Shown piece after piece: positions 27,236 to 36,368 of a stretch of DNA of 64,000 nt; the stretch's first letter is position 1, and each line of letters starts with the position of its first letter. The DNA is from Vitreoscilla sp. (GTDB lineage: Bacteria > Pseudomonadota > Gammaproteobacteria > Burkholderiales > Neisseriaceae). Location of the stretch: NCBI GenBank assembly GCA_030150505.1, contig JASLFS010000001.1:74566-138565 (forward strand). Direction: 5' to 3'. The position numbers and the translations under genes are program-made. Below the pieces are notes generated by a model. The model ran no database searches. It was not told where the DNA came from and was given only the letters and a program-made list of their open reading frames with translations.

Positions 27236-27264
27236 TTGTTGTTTGATATGTTACTTAGTATAAG
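27236..27264 (+). promoter_or_regulatory. possible promoter of the DUF2147 gene
   Basis: TTGTTG (27236-27241) and TATAAG (27259-27264) with 17-base spacing lie 52 bases before the ATG. Confidence 0.45.
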
Positions 27265-27316
27265 TGATATAGCCACAAAGATAGGCATAAAATAACGAAA
27301 ATGAAGGAGAAATAAA

Positions 27317-27733
27317 ATGAAAAAGCTACTTATTGGTTTAATTGGTTTTGGCATGGTTGGCGTTGCTTGTGCCAATGGTATTGAAGGCAGATGGCAGACC
27401 ATTGATGACGAAACAGGTAAGGCGAAAGCCATTGTACAAATTACCAAAACAAACAACACGTATACTGGCAAAATTATTAGCCTGGCATCTGGTGTTGAAA
27501 ACAAATGTCCGGGTTGTAAAAATCCTAATTCGCCACTAATTGGCATGACTGTGGTGCAGAATTTAAAAGACAAAACAGCGGATTCTTTTGATGGCGGTGC
27601 TATTTTTGACCCTAAAAGTGGCAAAACATACAAATCCAATGCTAAGTTGACCAATGGCGGTCGAACATTAGAAGTTCGAGGTTACATTGGTGTTTCTGCA
27701 TTAGGCCGTACGCAAAAATGGCAACGTCAATAA
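27317..27733 (+). CDS. DUF2147 family exported protein
   Basis: A 138-residue secreted protein. A signal peptide (MKKLLIGLIGFGMVGVACA) is likely cut after ACA-N. The mature part starts GIEGRWQTIDDETGKAKAIV, the hallmark of DUF2147, and continues with KNPNSPLIGMTVVQNL and GGRTLEVRGYIG. A Cys pair (NKCPGCKNP) could form a disulfide or bind metal. The function of the family is unknown. The start has AAGGAG. The gene stands alone. Confidence 0.85.
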   Translation: MKKLLIGLIGFGMVGVACANGIEGRWQTIDDETGKAKAIVQITKTNNTYTGKIISLASGVENKCPGCKNPNSPLIGMTVVQNLKDKTADSFDGGAIFDPKSGKTYKSNAKLTNGGRTLEVRGYIGVSALGRTQKWQRQ

Positions 27734-27795
27734 AATAGTTTTTTAGCATTTTGCTTGTTTAATAATATTTACATTGTATTAGCTATCTTGCACAT

Positions 27796-27834
27796 CAACC
27801 ATGGCGGCGGTATCCTTTAGCACGGTCATGGTTG
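27796..27834 (+). promoter_or_regulatory. stem-loop in the leader of the nlpD-like gene
   Basis: CAACCATG and CATGGTTG are perfect 8-base arms around 23 bases, ending 16 bases before the ATG at 27851. This could be a 5'-UTR structure. No known riboswitch class is recognised. Confidence 0.3.
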
Positions 27835-27850
27835 GTAATGATAAAGGCAT

Positions 27851-28558
27851 ATGGTAAAAATCAATAAAAATATCGTTTGGGTTCTGGTTGCATCAGTTGC
27901 ACTATTGAGTGCTTGTAGCAATAATCAGGCGCCAGTAACACAAGGTCAAAAGCCACAAGTCAGTCAGTCTGGTCCTGTGCCAGCTGGGTATTATCGCGTG
28001 CAGCGAGGTGATAACCTTTATCGTATTGGCTTGAAGTTTAATCAAAACACGAGAACGCTAGCTTCTTGGAATAACTTATCTGATCCTTCTCAAATTGAAG
28101 TAGGGCAGTTAATAAGAGTTAGTCGTAATACAGCTTCGGCAAGCAATAATACGCGAACCACTAGTAAATCCACTACGGCAAATAATACACCTGCGCGTTC
28201 TAATATTAAGATGCAAAAACCAGCATCAGGTCCTATTATTGCTAACTATAATGGCACATCAAACAAGGGCATTGATATTGGTGGGCAACGTGGTTCAAGT
28301 GTTAATGCAGCAGCATCAGGAACGGTGATGTATGTAGGCGCTGGTGTTCGTGGTTATGGAAATTTAATTTTAGTGAAGCACGATAATACAACTTTAACAG
28401 CATATGCTTTTAATCAAAAAATTTTGGTGAAAGAGAAGCAGGTTGTTAAAGCAGGGCAGCAAATTGCAACAATGGGAGCTGACGATAGTGGCAAAGTAAA
28501 ATTGCACTTTGAAGTTCGTGTAAATGGCAAAGCTGTTAATCCCGCACCCTATATTTAA
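27851..28558 (+). CDS. NlpD-like murein hydrolase activator lipoprotein (LysM + degenerate LytM)
   Basis: A 235-residue outer-membrane lipoprotein. The lipobox LLSAC gives Cys22. A LysM domain follows at about 47-92 (YYRVQRGDNLYRIGLKF), then a Thr/Asn/Ser-rich linker, and a LytM-like domain from about 130. The usual zinc-binding HxxxD is replaced by KGIDIGG, and HxH by KLHFE, so the domain should not be catalytic. This is what is seen in NlpD/EnvC proteins that activate AmiC-type amidases at division. It is shorter than many NlpD proteins. Confidence 0.83.
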   Translation: MVKINKNIVWVLVASVALLSACSNNQAPVTQGQKPQVSQSGPVPAGYYRVQRGDNLYRIGLKFNQNTRTLASWNNLSDPSQIEVGQLIRVSRNTASASNNTRTTSKSTTANNTPARSNIKMQKPASGPIIANYNGTSNKGIDIGGQRGSSVNAAASGTVMYVGAGVRGYGNLILVKHDNTTLTAYAFNQKILVKEKQVVKAGQQIATMGADDSGKVKLHFEVRVNGKAVNPAPYI

Positions 28559-28560
28559 TA

Positions 28561-28588
28561 AAAAAGCCGCTTAAAAGCGGCTTTTTTT
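28561..28588. terminator. terminator between the nlpD-like gene and hemH
   Basis: GCCGCT and AGCGGC arms with a short TTAA-centred loop, flanked by A5 and T7. It is bidirectional between converging genes. Confidence 0.85.
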
Positions 28589-28597
28589 ATGACTGAA

Positions 28598-29614
28598 TCA
28601 ACATAATTTTTCAATGACCATTTGATGCATGGCGCTAATCCATTCTGGCTCGGTGTTTAAGCATGGAATGTATTGGAATGTTTTACCACCTGCAGCATGA
28701 AAATCTTCTTTACCTTGTAAACAAATTTCTTCCATTGTTTCTAAGCAATCACAGCTAAATCCAGGGCAAATAATATCAATGCTATCAATGCCTGCTTTGG
28801 GTAATTCAACCAGTAAATCTTGTGTTGATGGGCTTAACCATTTAGCAGGACCAAAACGACTTTGGAAACATAAGATAAAATCATCAGCAGGTAATGCCAA
28901 TGTTTGGGCTAGCAAACGGGTTGTTTCTTGGCATTGCTTATAATATGGATCGCCATTTTCAACATTTTTTTTAGGGATGCCATGAAAGCTAAGCAGTAAT
29001 TTTTTGGCTTTGCCATTGGTTTTCCAGTGCCTTTTTATGGTGCTGGCCAATGCCTCAATGTAGGCTGGATGGTTGTGATAGCTAGTAATGGTTTGGATTT
29101 CCATCATGTGGCGTTGTTTTAATAGCTCGCGCAAGACTTGGTCCAATGCAGCTCCTGTGCTTGAGCTGGCATATTGAGGATAAAGCGGCAGTATTAATAA
29201 GCTTTCTACGCCTTGGGCTTTTAATTGGGCAATTTTGGTTTTAACACTTGGCGAACCATATGTCATGGCAAAATCAACAATGATATTTTCATTGGATTGT
29301 GCGCATTGTTTTTGGAGTAATTGTGTTTGTTGCTGGGTAAATACCAATAAAGGTGAACCATCTTTTGACCAAATTTTGGCGTAATTTTGAGCACTTTTTC
29401 TGGGGCGAAATGGCAAAATAAAGCCATTTAAAATTATTTTCCACAACCAGCGTGGTGCTTCGACCACACGTTTGTCGGATAAAAACTCAGCTAAATATTG
29501 TTTAACATCATGGGTTGATGTTGAATTCGGTGTGCCTAAATTGAGTAACAGGACAGCTTTTTTATGCTGTTCTTGCTGGACCGAGAAGTGTGGTTCTGGG
29601 TAGAAAAAAGCCAT
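28598..29614 (-). CDS. hemH: ferrochelatase
   Basis: Inserts Fe2+ into protoporphyrin IX, the last step of haem synthesis. 338 residues. Motifs: AVLLLNLGTPNS near 20-31, the catalytic-His segment LLLSFHGIPKKNVENGDPYY, and the C-terminal ICPGFSCDCLETMEEI. It lies 9 bases downstream of ftsK, so it may be cotranscribed with it. Haem supply fits the nearby cytochrome bd, cytochrome c and complex I genes. Confidence 0.95.
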   Translation of the reverse strand: MAFFYPEPHFSVQQEQHKKAVLLLNLGTPNSTSTHDVKQYLAEFLSDKRVVEAPRWLWKIILNGFILPFRPRKSAQNYAKIWSKDGSPLLVFTQQQTQLLQKQCAQSNENIIVDFAMTYGSPSVKTKIAQLKAQGVESLLILPLYPQYASSSTGAALDQVLRELLKQRHMMEIQTITSYHNHPAYIEALASTIKRHWKTNGKAKKLLLSFHGIPKKNVENGDPYYKQCQETTRLLAQTLALPADDFILCFQSRFGPAKWLSPSTQDLLVELPKAGIDSIDIICPGFSCDCLETMEEICLQGKEDFHAAGGKTFQYIPCLNTEPEWISAMHQMVIEKLC

Positions 29615-29623
29615 GGGTTATCC

Positions 29624-32068
29624 TTATTCAATCGTTTTCTTAGCTAAAATTTGGCGGCTACCACCTAGTTCTGCAGCAGAGACAATGCCTGCTTGTTCCA
29701 ATGCTTCCATTAAATTAGCAGCTCGGTTATAGCCGATGCGTAAATGACGTTGTAATGCTGAAATCGAGGTTTTACGGCTTGTTAAGATAAATTCTACTGC
29801 TTGGTCAAATAGCTCATCACTGTGTTGATGTTTTTCTGGTGAAATAGCAGCCTCGGTACTCATGGTTGCTTCACCTGTTAATAAACCTTCAACATAATTA
29901 GGTTCACCTTGTGCTTTGATGAATGAAACCACTTGATGAACTTCATCATCACTAACGAATGCGCCATGTAAACGAGCTGGTTCTGCTGTGCCAGGCGGTA
30001 GGAATAACATATCACCTTTGCCTAGTAAATTCTCTGCACCTGCTTGATCTAAAATCGTGCGGCTATCGATTTTGCTTGATACTTGAAATGATATTCTAGT
30101 GGGAATATTGGCTTTAATTAAACCAGTAATAACATCAACAGAAGGGCGTTGTGTTGCCAGTACCAAGTGAATGCCTGCTGCACGTGCTTTTTGAGCTAGG
30201 CGGGCAATTTGCTGTTCTACTTTTTTGCCTTCTACCATCATTAAGTCGGCAAGCTCATCAATAACCACAACGATATAAGGCAATTTTTCTAATGGTTCTG
30301 GATCGTCAGGATTCAAGCTAAATGGATTGGGGATAGGCGTATTGCTACTTTTGGCTTCTTGGATTTTTTGGTTATAACCTGATAATTGACGCACACCAAT
30401 ATGCGCTAATAAGCGATAACGTTTTTCCATTTCTGCCACGCACCAATTAAGAGCATTGCCAGCTTGTTTCATATCAGTGACAACAGGTGCTAGTAAATGA
30501 GGAATATCTTGATAAACCGATAATTCCAACATTTTTGGGTCAACCATAATTAAGCGAATATCTTCAGCGCTGGCTTTATAAAGTAGCGATAAAATCATGG
30601 TATTGATGGCAACAGATTTACCTGAGCCGGTTGTACCTGCAACCAAAAGGTGTGGCATTTTGGCTAAATCAGCCACGACAGGCACCCCAGCAATGTCTTT
30701 TCCTAATGCTACTGTTAATTTAGATGCAGCATCTTCAAATACATTGGCGGCTAAAATTTCTTGTAAAGCAACATTTTGACGATTGTCATTGGGTAGTTCG
30801 ATGCCCATGCTGCTTTTGCCGGCAATGGTTTCTACCACACGTACACTTTGTAAGCTTAATGCCCGAGCAAGGTCTTTGCTCAGGTTAACAATCTGACTGC
30901 CTTTAACGCCTTGTGCAGGCTCAATTTCATATCGAGTAATAACTGGACCAGAAGTTGCACTAATTACATGAACATTCACACCAAACTCAGCTAGTTTTGC
31001 TTCAATCAGCCCAGCTGTTTCTTGTAGTTTTTCTGGGTCCACTTTTTCGATAGCACTAGGCGGAGCTTGCAATAAATCTATATCAGGTAAATTGGTAACG
31101 CCTGTTTTGGTTGGTGTTTTTTTCTTATTTTTTGTCGTTTTGCTTTCAGGGAGCCTCTCTGTTGGTTGCTCTTCTTGAAATAAAGATGTTTGAATGGCGA
31201 TGTCTTTTTCTTTATTTTCTTCAGGCAGCTTGCTGCTTTTACGATTACTAATTGCGACAGGCATCTCTTCTACTGGCTGAGATGTAATATGCTGTGTTTT
31301 CTTAATCATTTCTTGGTTTTTAGCCAGATTGCTAACCAAGTATTTTGGTGTTCTGAATATTTTTAGAGATAACCAGCGTAAATATAGTGCTGCTTTTTTA
31401 AACATATCAATCCATGATATTTGAGCCAATAAAGATAATCCTAATATCATAATGCACAGCGATAATAACCCACTAGAAGAACCTAGCAAAGGTTCTGAGA
31501 TAGAGGTAATACTTTGTCCCCACAATCCGCCTGCGCCAATAGGAAGCTTATCTTTTAGGTTTTCTAGCCCTAGCATATATTCTAAAATTGGACTGCTCAA
31601 TAACAACATTAACAAGCCAAAACCTGCTAAAGGGAAATTGTAATGTCGATTGTTAATGGCCATTTTTTGGCGAACACTGCGGAATGTTTTCACTAAGGCG
31701 CAAATGGCAGCTAAGATGACCCACCAACTAGATAAACCAAAAAAATAATAACTAATGTCGGCCGTGTAAGCACCAATTAAACCTGTTAAATTATGCAATG
31801 AATCATGACCTGCAATGCTACGAGACCAAGCTGGGTCGGTCATATCAAAGCTTGCGAGGGCAAGGGCATACATGGTGGTAATGATTAATGCAATCAGCCA
31901 AATACCGTCAACTAGCAAACCCATTAGGTTTGTGCTGCTTTGAACACTATTTTCTAAATTGTTTTTAATCACACCATGTTTGCCAATTTTTCGAGCGCTA
32001 GCTCGTTTTGGTTGCGTTTGTGATGGTTTTTTAGGTAAAGTTTTTTTGGGGTTCTTCTGTACTGCCAT
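29624..32068 (-). CDS. ftsK: DNA translocase FtsK
   Basis: A septal DNA pump that clears chromosomes and assists XerCD dimer resolution. 814 residues. The Lys/Pro-rich N-terminus is followed by four membrane helices (about 50-215), a charged linker (about 240-340), and the RecA-like motor with Walker [14 protein letters not shown] near 473-485 and Walker [14 protein letters not shown] winged-helix gamma domain ([29 protein letters not shown] in two adjoining stretches) closes the protein and should bind KOPS-type sequences. One near-match uptake sequence lies in the linker coding region at 31220-31231. Confidence 0.95.
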   Translation of the reverse strand: MAVQKNPKKTLPKKPSQTQPKRASARKIGKHGVIKNNLENSVQSSTNLMGLLVDGIWLIALIITTMYALALASFDMTDPAWSRSIAGHDSLHNLTGLIGAYTADISYYFFGLSSWWVILAAICALVKTFRSVRQKMAINNRHYNFPLAGFGLLMLLLSSPILEYMLGLENLKDKLPIGAGGLWGQSITSISEPLLGSSSGLLSLCIMILGLSLLAQISWIDMFKKAALYLRWLSLKIFRTPKYLVSNLAKNQEMIKKTQHITSQPVEEMPVAISNRKSSKLPEENKEKDIAIQTSLFQEEQPTERLPESKTTKNKKKTPTKTGVTNLPDIDLLQAPPSAIEKVDPEKLQETAGLIEAKLAEFGVNVHVISATSGPVITRYEIEPAQGVKGSQIVNLSKDLARALSLQSVRVVETIAGKSSMGIELPNDNRQNVALQEILAANVFEDAASKLTVALGKDIAGVPVVADLAKMPHLLVAGTTGSGKSVAINTMILSLLYKASAEDIRLIMVDPKMLELSVYQDIPHLLAPVVTDMKQAGNALNWCVAEMEKRYRLLAHIGVRQLSGYNQKIQEAKSSNTPIPNPFSLNPDDPEPLEKLPYIVVVIDELADLMMVEGKKVEQQIARLAQKARAAGIHLVLATQRPSVDVITGLIKANIPTRISFQVSSKIDSRTILDQAGAENLLGKGDMLFLPPGTAEPARLHGAFVSDDEVHQVVSFIKAQGEPNYVEGLLTGEATMSTEAAISPEKHQHSDELFDQAVEFILTSRKTSISALQRHLRIGYNRAANLMEALEQAGIVSAAELGGSRQILAKKTIE

Positions 32069-32087
32069 ATTGTCATTTCAAAAATAT

Positions 32088-33188
32088 TTATGCGTAGTAA
32101 CCTGCGCCTAAGATTCGGTATCCTTTGGCACCTGTTGCACTAGGAATATTACTTGGAATTTTTAAGCACCAACAAGCTGCTAACCAAGCGAAAGCAGCAG
32201 CTTCCATCCATTGAGGATCAAATTGTAAATCATCTGTTGTTTTTAAGTGGAAGTTTGGTAACAATTCACTGATACGTTGTAATAGTAATGGGTTATACGC
32301 ACCACCGCCACAAGAATAAATAGCTTGATGGCTTGGAGCATGGTTTTTTACCGCATCAGTAATGGTTATTGCACTGAATTCCAATAAAGTTCTTAAAACA
32401 TCATGTGGGTTTTCACTGCCATTCAAATAATGAGTTAGCCATGCGAGTGAAAATAAATCTCGCCCAGTACTTTTGGGAATTGGCTGTGAAAAATAAGGAT
32501 GTGATAATAATTCTTGTAATAAATTATCTAATACCTGACCTTGTTTCGCCAGAAGAGCATCACGGTCATAATCTTGTTGCCAATGCTTTTTAACCCAAGC
32601 ATCCATCAACATATTGCCAGTTCCTGTATCAAATCCCAATGACTCATGTTCATGCAGAATGCTGACATTCGCTATGCCACCAATATTAAGTAAAATTCTT
32701 TTTTCTTGAGGGTTGAAAAAAAGTGCTTGGTGAAAAGCAGGAACCAATGGAGCACCTTGCCCGCCCGCAGCCAAATCACGACTACGAAAATCACCAATAA
32801 CATCAACTTTAGTTAGCTCTGCAAGCAGTGAATAATCCGCAATTTGAATACTATAGTGCATGGATGGTTGGTGCCGAATAGTTTGTCCATGGCAGCCAAT
32901 AGCGCGAATGTCTTGAGGGTGAAGTTGAGTTTCTTCTAGTAAAGTTAAAACAGTTTGCGCATATAATTGGCTTAAATCTTGTGCCAACAAATGGCTTAAA
33001 TGCAATTCGTCTGTTTGTTTATCCTGCAAAGAAAGAATGCGTTTTTTAATTAAATCAGAATAGGGGGTATAAGCATGATGGCTTGCTCGAATAAATTGTT
33101 TGCCTTGCATCTCAATCAGAACAGCATCCACGCCATCTAAACTGGTTCCCGACATTAAGCCGATGTATTTATCAGTTTGATTCTCCAC
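32088..33188 (-). CDS. anmK: anhydro-N-acetylmuramic acid kinase
   Basis: Phosphorylates 1,6-anhydro-MurNAc to MurNAc-6-phosphate during cell-wall recycling. 366 residues. Motifs: YIGLMSGTSLDGVDAVLIE near 8-26, FRSRDLAAGGQGAPLVPAFH near 133-152, and GGIANVS. The start codon is GTG (33188-33186) with AGGGGA upstream. It works in the same pathway as ampD nearby. Confidence 0.95.
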   Translation of the reverse strand: MENQTDKYIGLMSGTSLDGVDAVLIEMQGKQFIRASHHAYTPYSDLIKKRILSLQDKQTDELHLSHLLAQDLSQLYAQTVLTLLEETQLHPQDIRAIGCHGQTIRHQPSMHYSIQIADYSLLAELTKVDVIGDFRSRDLAAGGQGAPLVPAFHQALFFNPQEKRILLNIGGIANVSILHEHESLGFDTGTGNMLMDAWVKKHWQQDYDRDALLAKQGQVLDNLLQELLSHPYFSQPIPKSTGRDLFSLAWLTHYLNGSENPHDVLRTLLEFSAITITDAVKNHAPSHQAIYSCGGGAYNPLLLQRISELLPNFHLKTTDDLQFDPQWMEAAAFAWLAACWCLKIPSNIPSATGAKGYRILGAGYYA

Positions 33189-33210
33189 TTTCTATGTCCC
33201 CTAGAATATA

Positions 33211-33237
33211 AAAACGCGCCCATGAAAGGCGCGTTTT
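33211..33237. terminator. terminator after the cytochrome c gene
   Basis: Arms AAAACGCGCC and GGCGCGTTTT with a 7-base loop, lying between the cytochrome c stop and the anmK start on the minus strand. Confidence 0.8.
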
Positions 33238-33292
33238 ATTGTACTTGGCTAACTTCTTATTACACAAGTTTTTAGTATTAAGTTACACAATA

Positions 33293-33826
33293 TTACTGAG
33301 CAGAAGCAACTTCACTTGCACCTTCTTCACTAGCTGTCGCTTGTATAGCCGGAGCAGATAAATTGCCACCAGATTCATTTGCCATGTGCGCAATTGCACG
33401 AGCAAGTTCATCATCAGTTAAGCTTGGGTTACCACCACGAGCAGGCATGGCATTGAAGCCATTAACTGCATGGTCAAGCAATGTTGGCATACCTTTTGCA
33501 ATACGAGGTGCCCATTCTGCATTGTGTGTAATTTTTGGTGAGTTTGCTGTTGCTGAGTCTGCGCCATGACATTGGATACAAACTTTGTTAAAAACCATCT
33601 CACCAGTTCGTTGACCTTCAGGAACACCATCGCCCATGGTTAGCGAGCCTTGGGTTTTAATGCGCGTACTAATTGCTTGTTCGGTCATGTCATCAACTGA
33701 GTTATAGTAGCCAGAACCAGTTGTTGCTAGACGCACAAGTAAATACAAAAAGGCAACAAGTATAACAACTGCGCCTAAAATTGTAGTGGTAGCGGATCCT
33801 GTAATATAGTTTTTCTGATTGTTCAT
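33293..33826 (-). CDS. membrane-anchored cytochrome c5-type protein
   Basis: A 177-residue mono-haem electron carrier facing the periplasm. An N-terminal membrane helix (about 14-33) anchors it. The haem site is CIQCH (C83, C86, H87), and Met127 in GFNAMPARGG is the likely sixth ligand. SLTDDELARAIAHM is the conserved C-terminal helix of class I cytochromes. An Ala/Glu-rich tail follows. Neisserial cytochrome c5 usually carries two haem domains and is longer. Only one is present here, so it is a shorter form. It probably links the bc1 complex to a terminal oxidase. Confidence 0.87.
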   Translation of the reverse strand: MNNQKNYITGSATTTILGAVVILVAFLYLLVRLATTGSGYYNSVDDMTEQAISTRIKTQGSLTMGDGVPEGQRTGEMVFNKVCIQCHGADSATANSPKITHNAEWAPRIAKGMPTLLDHAVNGFNAMPARGGNPSLTDDELARAIAHMANESGGNLSAPAIQATASEEGASEVASAQ

Positions 33827-34097
33827 TTATGTAAGCCTTGCCGTTATATGGGTACTTAACAGGTAAATTATCGAATGGATTATACTGAAAACATTCAAGC
33901 TTTCCAATCTTAAACTTGAGCTTAAATCAAATAAAGTTTAAATACTTAGATTGACTTTTAAAACCGAAACAAGCTTTTATTGGATTTATCTATGGTAAAT
34001 TTTTGAAAAAATCGTTTAAATGTTACCATTAAAACAGAATAAAAGTTGATAAAATTTTGCCAAACTGTCATTTTTAAGCTAATCTTTCGCTCTTACC

Positions 34098-34173
34098 GCA
34101 CCCATAGCTCAGTTGGAAGAGCGTCAGTTTCCGAAGCTGGAGGCCACAGGTTCGATCCCTGTTGGGTGCGCCA
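34098..34173 (+). tRNA. tRNA-Arg (anticodon CCG)
   Basis: A full cloverleaf. Acceptor arms GCACCCA/TGGGTGC, D stem GCTC/GAGC, anticodon stem TCAGT/GCTGG with loop TTCCGAA (CCG at 34131-34133), T stem ACAGG/CCTGT with loop TTCGATC, discriminator G and encoded CCA. It reads the CGG codon. The AT-rich 33827-34097 interval upstream shows no gene. A weak promoter-like pair, TTGCCA (34057) and TAATCT (34080), lies in front. Confidence 0.96.
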
Positions 34174-34284
34174 ATTGAATCTTGATAATCGATTCTTTTG
34201 ATGTCTCTTGCTGAACTTGGCAAAATTTACCTTTCCTTTATACTGTGTCTTTATCTATTTTGATATTTGTTTTAGGTCGAATAT

Positions 34285-34833
34285 ATGGACTGGCATGGTG
34301 GTCGTTTTTTAGCAGCGCAACAATACAAATCCCCCAACTTTGAAGCAAGACCAGAAAATACTGAAATTGATTTGGTGGTTATCCACAATATATCCTTACC
34401 GCCTTTTGAATATGGACAAGGAGCGATTGCGGATTTGTTTTTAAATCAAATCAAGCCAGAGCAACATCCTTTTTTTAGTATTTTGACGAATTTTCGGGTT
34501 TCCAGTCATTTTGTAATTGAGAGAACGGGGCAGATTAGCCAGTTTGTATCTTGTGATGATATGGCTTATCACGCGGGCGTTTCATCCTTTCAAGGTCGTG
34601 AAAAGTGCAATCAGTTTTCAATTGGTATCGAATTAGAAGGGTGTGATTTTGAACCCTTCACGGAAGAGCAATATCAAAATTTGATTATGCTGTTGCAGCA
34701 ACTAAAGCAACATTATCCCATCAAAGCCATTACTGGCCATGAGCATATTGCGCCGAATCGAAAAACCGATCCAGGACATTTTTTTGATTGGTTGCGATTA
34801 AAAAAAGTTGGATTTGTAGATGAAATTAATTAG
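34285..34833 (+). CDS. ampD: 1,6-anhydro-N-acetylmuramyl-L-alanine amidase AmpD
   Basis: Cleaves the peptide from anhydro-muropeptides in the cytoplasm during wall recycling. 182 residues, like E. coli AmpD. Zinc ligands are visible as His34 (VVIHNISLPP), His152 (GHEHIAPNRKTDPG) and Asp162. There is no signal peptide, which fits AmpD rather than a periplasmic amidase. It works in the same recycling pathway as anmK, which lies just upstream on the other strand. Confidence 0.95.
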   Translation: MDWHGGRFLAAQQYKSPNFEARPENTEIDLVVIHNISLPPFEYGQGAIADLFLNQIKPEQHPFFSILTNFRVSSHFVIERTGQISQFVSCDDMAYHAGVSSFQGREKCNQFSIGIELEGCDFEPFTEEQYQNLIMLLQQLKQHYPIKAITGHEHIAPNRKTDPGHFFDWLRLKKVGFVDEIN

Positions 34834-34982
34834 GTTTATTTAGTTGCCATAAGAATTGAAGTGGATTTGCTGCTAATTTCGGCTATAATTTGCATGAGAT
34901 AATTAAATTAAATGATGCGGTACATCGTAAATTTGTGTGCCGTGGTTGAAAAAATGAAAAATAAGTAAAGAGCACTGTCTAT

Positions 34983-36281
34983 ATGAGTGAAACAACATTA
35001 ATTGTGTTAATTGTGGCCGCTGCCATTATTTTACTGGTATTGCTCTACAATGTTTATCAGGAAAGTCGTTATCGGAAGCAGATTCGTCAGCAATTTGGTC
35101 ATTCTGACCAAGATGCCCTATTGGATGGGCAAAAAAAGCAAGTGCGTGATGGTGACGGAGAATTTGTTAATGGCAGTCAATTAAAGCCTGCATTGCAAAA
35201 GAAAAACATTCATTTATCAACAAACATGAATGATGTAAAACCGGTTGAAAAGTCAATTCATGAGCCTGAAGAAGTGAAACCGATTGTTGATATCACTGAA
35301 AAACCGGCAACGGCTAAATTAGAAACCGTTGTTGTGGAAGAAACGATTTCTATTTCCGAGATGGGTGTTGAGCACGAATTGAAGGAAGTGGTTGCAGACA
35401 ATGTGGTGGTCGAAAAAACAGCATTGGCGTCCAAAAGTCGCAATAAAAAATTATTAACGATTAAAGAACTGGCTCAAGTTGAATTGCCATGGTTTGATAA
35501 ACGCTTTGATTATATGGCTTATGTGGCTTTAGATGAGCCGCAAGAGTTACATGCCTTACCTCGATTGAGCAACCGTCATTATTTTCGTGTAGCAGCATGC
35601 ACCATGGATGACCACTTTCAATTGGCAGAGCCAATTCCAAGCGTGTTTTACCAAGGTTTTGTTATGGGATTGCAGGGTATTAGCCGTTCAGGATTGGTTA
35701 GCAAAGATGATATTTTATCATTTGCGGACCATGTGCAAGCTTTTGCGATGAAAGTAAATGGACAAGTGCTATTAACTGATGTCGATGAGTTTTTGTCAGT
35801 AGCGAAGCCGTTGGATGATTTATGCGCACGAGTGGATCAGATGATTGCAATGCATTTGGTTTCACGTGAAATCATTATGGGTGCTGCCATGCGAACTGCA
35901 CTAGAGGATTTGGGTTTTAATCTGATGGATGATGGTAGTTTTGCATTTACGGATGTACAAGAACAAACATTGTTTACTGTGGTTTCATTGGATAATAAAC
36001 CATTTACCAATGCAGCTTTGGATAACCAGTCTTATCGTGGCTTTAGTATGTTATTTGATGTGCCAAACGTGCCACATGGCGTGAAATCTTTTGACCAATT
36101 TATGGATTTAGTTGTGAAGCTTTCTAGTCAGCTTTCTTTAGAGTTGGTTGATGATAATTTGGAAGAATTATCGATGCAGTCTTTAAAAAATATTCGTCAT
36201 TATGTGGTGAGTCGCCAGGAAGAAATGGGCAAGATTGGGCTAGAGCCAGGCAGTGAATTAACCAGACGATTATTTTACTAA
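34983..36281 (+). CDS. zipA: cell division protein ZipA
   Basis: An inner-membrane anchor for FtsZ. 432 residues, close to neisserial ZipA. One N-terminal membrane helix (about 5-25) is followed by a short basic patch, an acidic Val/Glu-rich linker (about 70-150), and the C-terminal ZipA domain from about 190 (YVALDEPQELHALPRLSNRHYF) to the end. As in E. coli it lies upstream of ligA, here with aroG between them. The ATG has AAAGAG upstream. Confidence 0.9.
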   Translation: MSETTLIVLIVAAAIILLVLLYNVYQESRYRKQIRQQFGHSDQDALLDGQKKQVRDGDGEFVNGSQLKPALQKKNIHLSTNMNDVKPVEKSIHEPEEVKPIVDITEKPATAKLETVVVEETISISEMGVEHELKEVVADNVVVEKTALASKSRNKKLLTIKELAQVELPWFDKRFDYMAYVALDEPQELHALPRLSNRHYFRVAACTMDDHFQLAEPIPSVFYQGFVMGLQGISRSGLVSKDDILSFADHVQAFAMKVNGQVLLTDVDEFLSVAKPLDDLCARVDQMIAMHLVSREIIMGAAMRTALEDLGFNLMDDGSFAFTDVQEQTLFTVVSLDNKPFTNAALDNQSYRGFSMLFDVPNVPHGVKSFDQFMDLVVKLSSQLSLELVDDNLEELSMQSLKNIRHYVVSRQEEMGKIGLEPGSELTRRLFY

Positions 36282-36299
36282 ACCTTATTGTTTTCAGTT

Positions 36300-36326
36300 A
36301 AGACAAGCCGCTTGGCTTGTCTTTTT
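36300..36326 (+). terminator. terminator after zipA
   Basis: Arms AAGACAAGCC and GGCTTGTCTT with a 4-base loop, followed by TTTGTTT. Confidence 0.82.
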
Positions 36327-36368
36327 GTTTATAAAGATAAAAATAAATTAAATAATAAAAGAGATATT

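Noticed and set aside
27205..27654. 149-codon minus-strand frame opposite the DUF2147 gene
   Set aside because: The plus-strand frame has a signal peptide, ribosome site and family motif. The minus frame has none.
34867..34889. TTGCTG and TATAAT as a zipA promoter
   Set aside because: The spacing is only 11 bases, too short for a sigma-70 promoter.
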